Shown: in pieces, positions 52,210 to 64,000 of the stretch
Layout: every line of letters starts with the position of its first letter
Position numbering within the stretch: the first letter of the stretch is position 1
Assembly (NCBI RefSeq): GCF_000721105.1
Contig: NZ_JOEV01000039.1
Coordinates: 1 to 64,000, forward strand
DNA: 64,000 nucleotides
DNA from: Streptomyces cellulosae
GTDB lineage: Bacteria > Actinomycetota > Actinomycetes > Streptomycetales > Streptomycetaceae
Reading direction: 5' to 3'
Made by a program: the position numbers and the translations under genes
Notes under the pieces: generated by a model
Databases searched by the model: none
Seen by the model: the letters and a program-made list of their open reading frames with translations, nothing else
What the model was told of the DNA's origin: nothing

Positions 52210-54223
52210 TACGCGGCCCTCCTCGAAGTCCCCTGAACATCCCTGACCAGCCCGGCGATCGAGTCCGCCCGCAACTCGTCCAGCGTCACCGCCGTACCGC
52301 CCAGCTCACCCGCGAGCTGCCCGGCCAGCCCCAGCCGAACCGGCCCCGACTCGCAGTCGACGACCACGGACGCCACTCCTTCCGCCGCGAACAGCCGAGC
52401 CGCACGCCCGGCGAGAGCGACCGGCTCCGGCCCACCGGTGGCCCGCCCGTCCGTCACCACGACGACCAGCGCCCGCCGCGCGGGATCCCGCAGCCCCTCC
52501 ACCCGCAGCACGTCATGCGCCTTGAGCAGCCCGGCGGCGAGCGGCGTCCGCCCACCGGTCGGCAGCGACTGAAGCCGCACGGCGGCCGCGTCCACCGACG
52601 AGGTCGGCGGCAGGGCCACCTCCGCGGCCGACCCCCGGAAGGTCACCAGCCCCACCTTGTCCCGTCGCTGATAGGCGTCGAGCAGCAGCGACAGCACGGC
52701 ACCCTTCACCGCACCCATCCGCTGCCGGGCCGCCATCGACCCCGAGGCGTCGACCACGAACAGCACGAGGTTCCCCTCGCGCCCTTCCCGGGTCGCCTGC
52801 CGCAGATCGTCGCGGCGCACCACCAGCCCACGCCCGGACCGCCCGCGCGCCCGCTGATGCGGGGCCGCCGCCTGCACGGTCGCCGCCAGGTGCAGCTTGG
52901 TCAGCGCCCCTTGGGGCCGCCGCGCACCGGTCGTCCGCCCGTGCTCGGTCCGCGCCTGCGAACGCCGCCCGGCGGCACCCTCACCGATTCCCGGCACACT
53001 CAGCACCTTGGTGCGAAAGGGCTCGGCGGCCCGCGCCGGCTGCTGTTCGCCCGCGCCGCCACCGGAAGCCTGCGGCTCGCCGCCCTCCCCGGCCTCGGGC
53101 CGCGCACCGCTGTCACCGGCCCCCTCACCCGGCCCCTGCCCCTCATCGGGTCCGTCCGAAGGCGGCTGCCCACCTCCGCCGGGGCCGTCGGGATCCGGAT
53201 CCTCGTCGTCGGACCCCTCCCCGAACTCCTCCAGCGTCTGGTCGAGCCTGTCCTCGTCCAGTCCCGGCGCGTCAAAGGGATTACGGCGCCTGCGGTGCGG
53301 CAGCGCGAGCAGTGCGGCCTGCCGAACGTCCTCGGCGAGCACGTCCGTCCGTCCGGCCCACGCCGCCAGCGCGGTGGCCGTCCGCGCCATCACGATGTCG
53401 GCCCGCATGCCGTCCACCTCGAACGCCGCGCAGGTCGCCGCGATCTGCCGCAGCGCCCCGTCGCCCAGCCGCACCGACGGCAACAGCGTCCGCGCCGCCA
53501 CGATCCGCGCCCGTACGGCGGCCTCCTCGTCCGCCCACCTCGCCGCGAACCCGGCGGGGTCGTCGTCGTAGGCGAGCCGCCGCCGTACGACCTCGACCCG
53601 CTGGTCGGGTTCGCGTGAGGCCGCGACCTCCACGGTCAGCCCGAACCGGTCCAGCAGCTGCGGCCGCAGCTCGCCCTCCTCGGGGTTCATCGTCCCCACG
53701 AGCAGGAACTTCGAGGCATGCCGTACGGAGACGCCCTCGCGCTCGACGTACGAGGCACCCATCGCCGCCGCGTCCAGCAGCAGGTCGACCAGGTGGTCGT
53801 GGAGGAGGTTGACCTCGTCGACGTACAGGATCCCGCGGTGCGCGTCGGCGAGCAGGCCGGGCTCGAAGGCCTTCACGCCCTCCGACAGGGCACGTTCGAT
53901 GTCCAGCGCGCCCACGAGCCGGTCCTCGGAGGCGCCGACCGGCAACTCGACCATCCGTGCGGGCCGTGCGACCCCCGTGCCGGGCTCGTGCGGGCCGTCC
54001 GGGCAGGCGGGGTCGGGAGCGGCCGGGTCGCACGAGAAACGGCAGCCGGAGACGACCGGCACCTCGGGCATGAGCGCCGACAGCGCGCGCACCGCCGTCG
54101 ACTTGGCGGTGCCCTTCTCGCCGCGCACCAGCACACCGCCGACCGCCGGCGACACGGCGTTCAGCAGCAGCGCGAGCCGCAGGTCGTCCTGGCCGACCAC
54201 GGCCGTGAACGGGAACGGGGTAC

Positions 54224-54227
<4 letters not shown>
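52209..54227 (-). CDS. AAA+/VWA chelatase subunit (ChlI-ChlD/BchI-BchD fusion)
   Basis: 672 residues. The AAA+ part (~1-330) has Walker A GEKGTAKST, Walker B ILYVDEVNLLHDHLVD and sensor motif FLLVGTMNPEEGELRPQLLDRFG. A long acidic Gly/Pro/Glu linker follows (~340-430, EGSDDEDPDPDGPGGGGQPP). The VWA domain (~490-672) has the MIDAS start VVDASGSMAARQRM and TGGRTPLAAGL. It energises metal insertion by CobN, the ChlH-like subunit encoded next to it. GTG overlaps the cobN stop by 4 bases; much longer in-frame starts run into cobN and are rejected. Confidence 0.93.
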
Positions 54228-57891
<3,664 letters not shown>

Positions 57892-57895
<4 letters not shown>

Positions 57896-59400
57896 GCGGG
57901 CGCTCCCGGTGGAATGAAAGGCAGTCCTTGCGGCGCGCCGGACTCGATGAGCCGCCACAGCGCGTCCGTGTCCGCGTGCTGTTCGATCAGGTCGCCGAGC
58001 CGGTCGAGCTGCTCCTCGCGCAGCGCGGCGAACGAGGTGTCGGGCGCCGGCACGAACCGGCGGCCCGCGGCGAGGGCCACCTCGCGCAGGAAGGCCCGCC
58101 TGAAGCCGTCCGACTCCAGCGAGCCGTGCCAGTGGGTGCCCCAGGTCTGGCCGACCCGGCAGCCGTCCAGGAAGGGTTCCCCACCGCTGATCTCGGCGAC
58201 CCCGTGATGGATCTCGTACCCCTCGACCCGCTCGCCGAGGGCCTCACCCACGGGCCTCGTCAGGGTCTTCTCGCGGGCGAACCGCACCCGGACGGGCAGC
58301 ACACCGAGCCCGTCGACATGGCCCCGCCGGCTCTCGACCTCGTCCTCGATGTGCTCCCCGAGAACCTGGAAGCCACCGCAGATCCCGAGGACGGGCCGTG
58401 CCTCGGCGACTCTGCGCTCGATGGCCTCGGCGAGCCCCCGTTCCCGAAGCCACTCCAGGGCGCGAACCGTTCCCCGGGTCCCCGGGATGACGACGAGGTC
58501 GGCGTCCGCCAGCTCCTCCGCCCGGTCCACGAACCGGACGACGACACCCGGCTCGGCGGCCAGCGCGTCCACGTCCGTGAAGTTGGACATGAGGGGGACC
58601 GCGCAGACGGCGACCCTCAGGACGTCCTCGCCGACGGGCGGAGCCACGTTCGACTCCCGGACCGTCCCCCGCAGGGAGACCCGCAGTCCGTCCTCCTCGT
58701 CGATCCCGAGCCCGTGCCGGAAGGGCAGGACGCCGTACGTGTGCCGCCCGGTGAGCGAGTGCAGCATGTCGAGCCCGGGCTCCAGCAGGGAGACGTCCCC
58801 GCGGAACTTGTTGACGAGGAATCCGGCGACGAGGGCCTGATCCTCGGGCGAGAGCAGCGCGACGGTCCCGAAGAAGGAGGCGAAGACGCCCCCGCGGTCG
58901 ATGTCGCCGACCACCAGGACGGGCAGCCCGGCGTTCCGGGCGATCCCCATGTTGACGATGTCGGTCCGCCGCAGATTGATCTCGGCGGGCGAACCGGCTC
59001 CCTCACAGATCACCGCGTCATACGTGCCCCGCAACTCGGCGAGACAGTCGAGCACGGTCCCGAGCAGCTTCTGCTGCCGGCCGCCGTGATAGCCGCGCGC
59101 ACTGAGTTCCCCGACCGGCTTCCCGAGCAGCACGACCTGACTGCTCTGCTCACCGCCCGGCTTGAGCAGCACGGGGTTCATGAGGGCGGTCGGCTCGACC
59201 CGGCAGGCCTGCGCCTGCATGGCCTGCGCCCGCCCGATCTCGGCCCCTTCCCTCGTCACGAACGAATTGAGGGACATGTTCTGCGCCTTGAACGGCGCGA
59301 CCTTCACCCCCTGCCGGACCAGCCACCGGCAGATCCCCGCGGTCACGACACTCTTGCCGGCGTCGGAGGTGGTACCGGCGACGAGGAGACCACCGTTCAC
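57892..59400 (-). CDS. cobQ: cobyric acid synthase
   Basis: 502 residues: P-loop-like LLVAGTTSDAGKSVVTAGICRWL, PFKAQNMSLNSFV, ICEGAGSPAEINLR, and glutamine amidotransferase with LGICGGFQVLGEHI (Cys) and WGTHWHGSLESDGFRRAF (His). Amidates the b, d, e and g side chains. GTG start overlaps the cobD stop (GTGA). Confidence 0.97.
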
Positions 59401-60362
59401 GAGACACGCCCCTTCGCCACGAGTCGTGCGCTCAGTCGTGCCGTCAGTCGTGCGGTGACGCTCGCGCCGAGCGCGAGCAGGCCGACCCGCCGCGAGAGCC
59501 GTACGGCTCGTTCGACGTCCCGCGTGGTGACGGCACGCCCCCGCCCGTTGAGCACGGGCCGGTGCTCGACCCGCCCCCCGTACGACAGCGTCCCGCCCAG
59601 CCGTACCCCGAGCGCCCCCGCGAACGAGGCCTCCACGGGCCCGGCGTTGGGGCTCGGGTGCTTCCCGGCGTCCGCCCGCCAGGCCCGTACGGCACCGCGC
59701 GGGTCCGGGCCGGCCAGCGCCGCGAGTACGGCGGTCAGCCGCGCCCCCGGCCACCCCACCAGGTCGTCCACCCGTGCCGAGGCCCACCCGAACCGCCGGT
59801 ACCTGGCCGACCTGTGCCCGACCATGGCGTCCAGGGTGTTGACGGCCCGGAACCCGAGCAGCCCGGGCACCCCGCCCAATGCCCCCCACACCAGCGCCCC
59901 GACCACCGCGTCGGAGGTGTTCTCGGCGACGGACTCCACGACCGCCCGCGCGATCCCGTCGGCGTCCAGCGCCTGCGGATCCCGCCCGCACAGATGCGGC
60001 AGGCGCGCCCGCGCCCCCTCGACGTCCCCCGCCTCAAGGGCCCGCCCGATGCTCCGGGCCTCCCGCGCGAGCGAAGTCCCGCCGACGACGGCCCAGGTGG
60101 CGGCGCCGGTCAGCGCGACACAAGCGACAGGGGAGGTCCGTACGGAACGGGCGGCCAAGGCGCCGAACGCCGTGACTCCACCGGCGCACACCACGGCGTG
60201 CAGCGCGCCCCAGCCCCGGTGGTCACGCCACAGCACCCGCTCCACGGCACCCGCGGCACGTCCGAACACGGCGACCGGATGTCCACGGCGGGGATCGCCG
60301 AGGAGCAGGTCACCGAGGAGGCCGGCGGCGGCGCCGTACGCGAAAACGCGATCGGCACGCAT
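59397..60362 (-). CDS. cobD: adenosylcobinamide-phosphate synthase
   Basis: 321 residues, integral membrane CobD/CbiB. The start is typical (GAAAGLLGDLLLGDPRRGHPVAVFGRAAG), followed by VVESVAENTSDAVVGALVWGALGGVPGLLGFRAVNTLDAMVGH. Attaches aminopropanol (phosphate) to cobyric acid. First gene of the seven-gene operon. It has no good Shine-Dalgarno of its own; a 19-codon ORF behind the riboswitch ends 4 bases before its ATG. Confidence 0.95.
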   Translation of the reverse strand: MRADRVFAYGAAAGLLGDLLLGDPRRGHPVAVFGRAAGAVERVLWRDHRGWGALHAVVCAGGVTAFGALAARSVRTSPVACVALTGAATWAVVGGTSLAREARSIGRALEAGDVEGARARLPHLCGRDPQALDADGIARAVVESVAENTSDAVVGALVWGALGGVPGLLGFRAVNTLDAMVGHRSARYRRFGWASARVDDLVGWPGARLTAVLAALAGPDPRGAVRAWRADAGKHPSPNAGPVEASFAGALGVRLGGTLSYGGRVEHRPVLNGRGRAVTTRDVERAVRLSRRVGLLALGASVTARLTARLSARLVAKGRVS

Positions 60363-60366
60363 GGAC

Positions 60367-60426
60367 TCAGCCGACCGCTGTCGCAGACAGGGAGCAGCTG
60401 ATCAACCTCGAACGGCAGCCGAGCAT
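60367..60426 (-). CDS. possible 19-residue leader peptide upstream of cobD
   Basis: ATG at 60426 with GAGGAC 8 bases upstream, 19 sense codons (MLGCRSRLISCSLSATAVG) and TGA ending 4 bases before the cobD ATG. It lies between the B12 box and cobD in a different frame. It may relay riboswitch control by translational coupling; there is no proof it is translated. Confidence 0.45.
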   Translation of the reverse strand: MLGCRSRLISCSLSATAVG

Positions 60427-60443
60427 GGCGATATGTCCTCACT

Positions 60444-60605
60444 CAGGGTGTCCACGCCCTGGTTCGACGAGACCGGCGGTGAGAGTTCCTGGCTCCCGGG
60501 GCTTTCTACCCCGGTGACAGTGGCGGGACCGCGCCGGACTCGCACCGGCTTCCTCTCCTGCCGCCGTACATGGCCCCGGCAGTCCACCACGGGGTTGGAA
60601 GGGCC
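60444..60605 (-). promoter_or_regulatory. cobalamin (B12) riboswitch of the cobD operon
   Basis: On the minus strand the B12 box GAGCCAGGAACTC (60483-60495) follows the core GAAGCCGGTGCGAGTCCGGC and GGTCCCGCCACTG (60519-60556), with a CCCCGG...CCGGGG-type stem between. These are the conserved AdoCbl-riboswitch blocks. A CAGGG/CCCTG hairpin (60444-60461) stands just before the next ribosome site (GAGGAC 60435-60440), so control is probably at translation initiation. Ends are approximate. Bound adenosylcobalamin would shut off cobD-cobQ-cobN and following genes. Confidence 0.92.
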
Positions 60606-60678
60606 GTCAACTTGCCGTTGACCTGCGAAGGGAGAGTGTGCTGAGGCCCACACACGAGTGGTCACAGCCGTCACAACG

Positions 60679-60720
60679 CACGTGGGGTGCGGGACGGCGA
60701 TCCGTCCCGCACCCCACGTG
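60679..60720. terminator. strong hairpin terminator between phosphate operon and B12 riboswitch
   Basis: Perfect 19-bp stem (CACGTGGGGTGCGGGACGG and complement) around CGAT. It lies 18 bases after the stop of the small membrane protein gene and separates it from the riboswitch promoter region (60606-60678), where I cannot fix -10/-35 boxes. Confidence 0.92.
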
Positions 60721-60738
60721 TCGTCCGGGTGCCGCAGG

Positions 60739-60960
60739 TCAGGCGACGATCAGTGAGATCCCGTACGCCACCGCCGCCGCGCACGCGGCGAAGCACGCGT
60801 AGGCGCCGGTGACCGCGAGGGTGGCGGAGCCGCCCTGGGACGCGGCCCGCTCCTGGCGGGACAGACCCATGATGCCGAGGGTGAACAGGGCCACGAGGGC
60901 CACGGTGACCACGAGGCTGACGCCGAAGACGGAGCCGAGCGCCGCCCAGTCGATCTTCAT
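60739..60960 (-). CDS. small two-helix membrane protein downstream of pit
   Basis: 73 residues with two hydrophobic helices (~8-31 LGSVFGVSLVVTVALVALFTLGIM; ~47-72 LAVTGAYACFAACAAAVAYGISLIV). It starts 12 bases after the phosphate transporter stop, so it is in the same operon. Function unknown; it may be an accessory of the transporter. Confidence 0.85.
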   Translation of the reverse strand: MKIDWAALGSVFGVSLVVTVALVALFTLGIMGLSRQERAASQGGSATLAVTGAYACFAACAAAVAYGISLIVA

Positions 60961-60972
60961 CCTGTTGCTTCC

Positions 60973-62244
60973 TTAGACGGTGGTCGCGGCCGACGGGGCC
61001 GCGGGGTCGGCGGTGGTGACGGTTCCGGCGGGCGCCGGGATGGTGGCCGTGAGGTCCTCGGCGACCACGCCCGGCAGGGGCGGGGTGACCGCGGCGATCG
61101 CGGCGGTCACCACACCGGCCGGCTCCACGGTCCCGGTGACGTCGGTCTCGCTGACGACGTTCGTGTGGTCGACGACCTCGCGGCGGGAGATCTTCCAGAT
61201 GGCCGCGCTGGAGGCGATCAGGAAGACGGCGACCAGGGCGGTGCCGAAGTCCCCGATGCCGGTCACGTACTCGGCGAGTGCGCCGACCAGGGCCGCGGCC
61301 GGCAGGGTCAGACCCCACGCCACGAACATCCGGGTGGCCGTCGACCAGCGCACGACCCCGCCCTTGCGGCCGAGGCCCGCGCCCATCACCGAACCGGAGA
61401 CGGAGTGCGTGGTGGAGAGGGAGAAGCCGAGGTGGGAGGAGGCCAGGATGACCGTGGCCGCGCTGGTCTGGGCGGCGAAGCCCTGCTGCGGCTGGAGGTC
61501 GGTCAGGCCCTTGCCCATGGTGCGGATGATGCGCCAGCCGCCGAGGTAGGTGCCGAGCGCGATGGCGAGGCCGGCGGAGAGGATGACCCAGGTGGGCGGG
61601 TCCGAGTCGGGGGCGACGACGCCGCCGGCGACCAGGGCGAGGGTGATGATGCCCATCGTCTTCTGCGCGTCGTTCGTGCCGTGGGCGAGCGAGACCAGGC
61701 CGGCCGAGGCGATCTGGCCGACGCGGTAGCCCTTCTCCGCCGCCTTGCCGTCGGCCTTCCTGCCGAGCGTGTAGGACAGGCGGGTGGCGAGCATCGCGGC
61801 GACGCCCGCGACGATCGGGGCCGCGATCGCGGGGAGCAGGACCTTGGTGACCAGCACGTCACCGTGGACCGCGCCCATACCGGCGGAGGCGATGGTGGCG
61901 CCGATCAGACCGCCCATGAGGGCGTGCGAGGAGCTGGAGGGCAGGCCCACCAGCCAGGTCACGAGGTTCCAGAGGATCGCGCCGACCAGGGCGGCGAAGA
62001 TGACCTCGGGACGTATGCCGGTCTCGTCGACGAGACCCTTGGAGATCGTGTTGGCGACCTCCACGGAGAGGAAGGCACCCACAAGGTTCAGCGCGGCGGA
62101 CATGGCCACCGCGACCTTGGGCTTGAGCGCACCGGTCGAGATGGTGGTGGCCATCGCGTTGGCGGTGTCGTGGAAACCGTTCGTGAAATCGAACGCGAGC
62201 GCGGTTACCACCACGATCGCGAGGATCAGCGAGAAGTTTTCCAT
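60973..62244 (-). CDS. pitH: low-affinity inorganic phosphate transporter (PitH type)
   Basis: 423 residues, PiT family with two repeats: ALAFDFTNGFHDTANAMATTISTGAL near the N terminus and SLAHGTNDAQKTMGIITLALV in the second half, both phosphate-binding signatures. About ten helices. The last ~75 residues are a hydrophilic Ala/Thr/Pro-rich tail. Imports phosphate with protons or as metal-phosphate. Upstream PHO boxes indicate PhoP control. Confidence 0.94.
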   Translation of the reverse strand: MENFSLILAIVVVTALAFDFTNGFHDTANAMATTISTGALKPKVAVAMSAALNLVGAFLSVEVANTISKGLVDETGIRPEVIFAALVGAILWNLVTWLVGLPSSSSHALMGGLIGATIASAGMGAVHGDVLVTKVLLPAIAAPIVAGVAAMLATRLSYTLGRKADGKAAEKGYRVGQIASAGLVSLAHGTNDAQKTMGIITLALVAGGVVAPDSDPPTWVILSAGLAIALGTYLGGWRIIRTMGKGLTDLQPQQGFAAQTSAATVILASSHLGFSLSTTHSVSGSVMGAGLGRKGGVVRWSTATRMFVAWGLTLPAAALVGALAEYVTGIGDFGTALVAVFLIASSAAIWKISRREVVDHTNVVSETDVTGTVEPAGVVTAAIAAVTPPLPGVVAEDLTATIPAPAGTVTTADPAAPSAATTV

Positions 62245-62291
62245 TTACCCAGGCAATCGTTCGAGGTCATTGGCCGGACGAACGTAAGTAA

Positions 62292-62313
62292 CCTGGATGA
62301 ACGGAAGATGAAC
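62292..62313 (-). promoter_or_regulatory. PHO box (PhoP direct repeats) upstream of pitH
   Basis: Minus-strand GTTCATC at 62307-62313 and again at 62296-62302, exactly 11 bp apart, matching the 11-bp direct-repeat units bound by PhoP; a weaker GTTCGTC lies further on. The repeats end about 50 bases before the gene. Confidence 0.75.
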
Positions 62314-62334
62314 TGAAGCAGGCCGCACGGTGTC

Positions 62335-62360
62335 CGGCGGTGCCGATTTTGGCACCGCCG
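62335..62360. terminator. hairpin after the GH25 gene
   Basis: Perfect 10-bp stem CGGCGGTGCC/GGCACCGCCG with a GATTTT loop, 48 bases beyond the GH25 stop on the minus strand. Confidence 0.75.
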
Positions 62361-62407
62361 CTCCCGGCCGGGTCCCAGCGGCCCCGTACGACCCTGGCGT
62401 CCCTTGG

Positions 62408-63157
62408 CTACGCGCCTCTGGCGAACTTCCTCAGCCCGCTGAGGGACCCGTTGAAGAGATTCTGGTCACCCGGCAGGGCGCCACCGTTGTCGTACTGCCA
62501 GATCGTCCAGAACGACCACCCGCCGGGCAGGGCCCCCGCGTCCGCCCCGTTGTAACGGGCCACCCACAGCGCGTGGTTGGCGGCGAAGGCGCGGCTGCCT
62601 CCGGTGCAGGTGTTCCACCAGTGGGCGGTGGTGTAGATCACCGGGCGGCGGCCGGTGAGCCGCTTCGTCTCGTCACTGAACGACTTGATCCAGCTGACCA
62701 TCTTCGGCTTGCTCAGGCCGTAGCACTTGTGCTTCTTGTCGTACGGGTTGTACTCGATGTCGAGCGCGGGTGGCAGTGTCCAGCCGTCGCCGGTCCAGGC
62801 GCCGCCGTTGCGCACGAAGTACGCCGCCTGCGTTCTGCCCGACGACTTGTCCGGCAGCGCGAAGTGGTACGCCCCGCGGATGATGCCCGCGTTGCGCGCC
62901 CCGTTGTACTGCTGACCGAAATACGGGCTGCGATAGGTGTGTGACTCGGTCGCCTTGACGTAGACGAACCTGGCTCCCTCGGCCTTGCTCTGCTGCCAGT
63001 CGACGTTCTTCTGGTGGGAAGAGACGTCGTGCCCCTTCGGCAGGCCGGCCGCCGAGACGGGCGTCTCGGCGAGTGCGATCCCCCCTGCGGTGAGCGCCGC
63101 CACGGACGCCGTGACAGCGCGGTTGCGGCGGCGTATCGGTGTGCGATCACGGGCCAT
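62408..63157 (-). CDS. secreted GH25 lysozyme (muramidase)
   Basis: 249 residues with a signal peptide (RRRNRAVTASVAALTAGGIALAETPVSAAG). The GH25 barrel shows GHDVSSHQKNVDWQQ (first active-site Asp) and LPPALDIEYNPYD (DxE pair), plus PVIYTTAHWWNTC and ALWVARYNGADAGALPGGWSFWTIWQYDNGG. Cleaves peptidoglycan glycan strands. Single gene; upstream 63158-63354 contains repeated GATC-rich sequence (GATCATCGAATGATC near 63214) and its promoter, no other gene. Confidence 0.94.
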   Translation of the reverse strand: MARDRTPIRRRNRAVTASVAALTAGGIALAETPVSAAGLPKGHDVSSHQKNVDWQQSKAEGARFVYVKATESHTYRSPYFGQQYNGARNAGIIRGAYHFALPDKSSGRTQAAYFVRNGGAWTGDGWTLPPALDIEYNPYDKKHKCYGLSKPKMVSWIKSFSDETKRLTGRRPVIYTTAHWWNTCTGGSRAFAANHALWVARYNGADAGALPGGWSFWTIWQYDNGGALPGDQNLFNGSLSGLRKFARGA

Positions 63158-63354
63158 ATGTCCCCCCGGAAATGGCTACGTGCACGACAAATCTCCCAGA
63201 GATTACTGGAAGATCATCGAATGATCGGCGATCTCCAGCCAAGCGATCGAAGAAGGCTGCATATGCCTGTATGTGATCTTTCGGAGCGGTGGATTCCGGC
63301 CTAAAGTGCCCCCGCCGGGCCGCGAGTTGAAGCCCGGCCTGGCAAGATCTCCGC

Positions 63355-64000
63355 ATGGCTGAGGAGCAGCGGGAACAGCGGGAACAGCAGAGGCAGCAGC
63401 GGGATGCGCCGGGCGTACGAGATGTGCGAGGGGGCGCGGAAGGAGTGGCGCGCGAGCCGCGGGGGAGGAGCGTGCGCCCCGAGGAGGCGCACGCCTGGGA
63501 GGCGCTCGTCGCGACGGCCCGCCGGACGGTGTCCGAGGGGCTGGTCGTCGGCACCTCCGGCAACGTCTCGGTACGCGTCGAGGGCACTGTGCTGGTCACG
63601 CCGTCGGGCGTGCCCTACGACCGGCTCACCCCGACGGACATCACCGGCGTCGACCTCGACGGCCGCCAGGTGCTCGGGACGCTGACCCCGACCAGCGAAC
63701 TGCCCATGCATCTTGCCGTCTACCGCACCACCGGCGCCGCCGCCGCCGTCGTCCACACCCACGCCGTGCACGCCACGGCCGTCTCGACGCTCGTCCCGGA
63801 GCTCCCGGTGATCCACTACATGGCCGGCGCGCTCGGCGGTCCCGTCCGGGTCGCACCGTACGCGACCTACGGCACGGACGAGTTGGCCGAGAACATGCTC
63901 CACGCCCTCGCCGACCGCTCCGGCTGCCTCCTCCAGAACCACGGCACCCTCACCTACGGCACCACCCTCGACCAGGCCTACGACCGCACGGCCCAGCTGG
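63355..64000 (+). CDS. class II aldolase/adducin family protein (FucA-like), partial at window end
   Basis: At least 215 codons, still open at the last base. After a Gln/Arg/Glu-rich lead (residues 1-~40) the aldolase domain begins: VSEGLVVGTSGNVSVRV, LVTPSGVPYDRLTPTDITGV, TSELPMHLAVYRTTGAAAAVVHTHAVHATAVS with the zinc-binding His-x-His, and LLQNHGTLTYG with another His. Family members cleave sugar phosphates such as fuculose-1-phosphate, or act as dehydratases; which applies is not decidable here. The start codon is uncertain because the lead is low-complexity and no Shine-Dalgarno is seen. Confidence 0.85.
   Translation, partial: MAEEQREQREQQRQQRDAPGVRDVRGGAEGVAREPRGRSVRPEEAHAWEALVATARRTVSEGLVVGTSGNVSVRVEGTVLVTPSGVPYDRLTPTDITGVDLDGRQVLGTLTPTSELPMHLAVYRTTGAAAAVVHTHAVHATAVSTLVPELPVIHYMAGALGGPVRVAPYATYGTDELAENMLHALADRSGCLLQNHGTLTYGTTLDQAYDRTAQL

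Noticed and set aside
60402..60674. Minus-strand ORF through the riboswitch
   Set aside because: It covers the conserved RNA blocks and hairpins; the structure is explained by the riboswitch, not by a protein.

Overview
The window has the marks of a Streptomyces chromosome: very high GC with strong third-position bias, many GTG and some TTG starts, ATGA/GTGA stop-start overlaps in operons, twin-arginine signal peptides on secreted enzymes, an ectABCD ectoine/hydroxyectoine operon, and a long cobalamin operon behind a B12 riboswitch next to a PitH-type phosphate transporter. I see no rRNA, tRNA, CRISPR array, or PKS/NRPS genes.

Layout. 0.2-12.3 kb is a plant-cell-wall (mainly pectin) degradation island: two pectinesterases, a PL1 pectate lyase and an AXE/dienelactone-type esterase in one tight operon, a stranded TnpB-like gene (4.9-6.6 kb), two PL9-type pectate lyases, a secreted HAD phosphatase and a two-domain GH43 enzyme. 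12.6-20.9 kb is housekeeping and regulation: an ECF sigma factor with a membrane partner, a purine permease, a class B PBP, a GNAT, an IclR regulator divergent from a ketoglutarate-semialdehyde-type dehydrogenase, and a DUF1349 protein. 20.8-25.3 kb holds an MFS exporter divergent from a GlxA/AraC regulator, a FrnE-like DsbA protein and a class V aminotransferase. 25.5-28.8 kb is ectABCD (minus strand) with a 303-bp AT-rich control region. 29-34.9 kb has a DinB protein, a second class V aminotransferase, a polar amino acid ABC transporter and an amidohydrolase. 35.4-42.2 kb is an LplB-type sugar ABC importer with its LacI regulator and a DUF2264 protein. 42.2-60.6 kb is the cobalamin gene set: cobD-cobQ-cobN-chlID-cobO-cobB-cobI behind a riboswitch, and cobM-cobL-cbiG/cobJ-cobH-cbiX-cobC as a second unit separated by a ZIP metal transporter on the other strand. 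60.7-64 kb has a phosphate transporter with a PHO box, a GH25 lysozyme and the start of a class II aldolase gene that runs off the window.

How it fits together. The secreted enzymes would de-esterify and cut pectin and trim arabinan/xylan side chains. The LplB-type importer plus DUF2264 protein may take up and process oligosaccharides, possibly pectic ones, under LacI control, and the IclR/semialdehyde dehydrogenase pair could finish oxidation of uronate-derived sugar acids; these links are inference. The cobalamin set mixes an early-cobalt chelatase and hydrolase (CbiX, CbiG) with the late-insertion chelatase (CobN plus ChlI/D).

The most striking unexplained signal is the number of short duplications at gene boundaries and in linkers: post-signal linkers of three pectin enzymes, the stop-codon regions of ectA, ectD and a permease, the start region of an aminotransferase, and an in-frame repeat element inside cobB.
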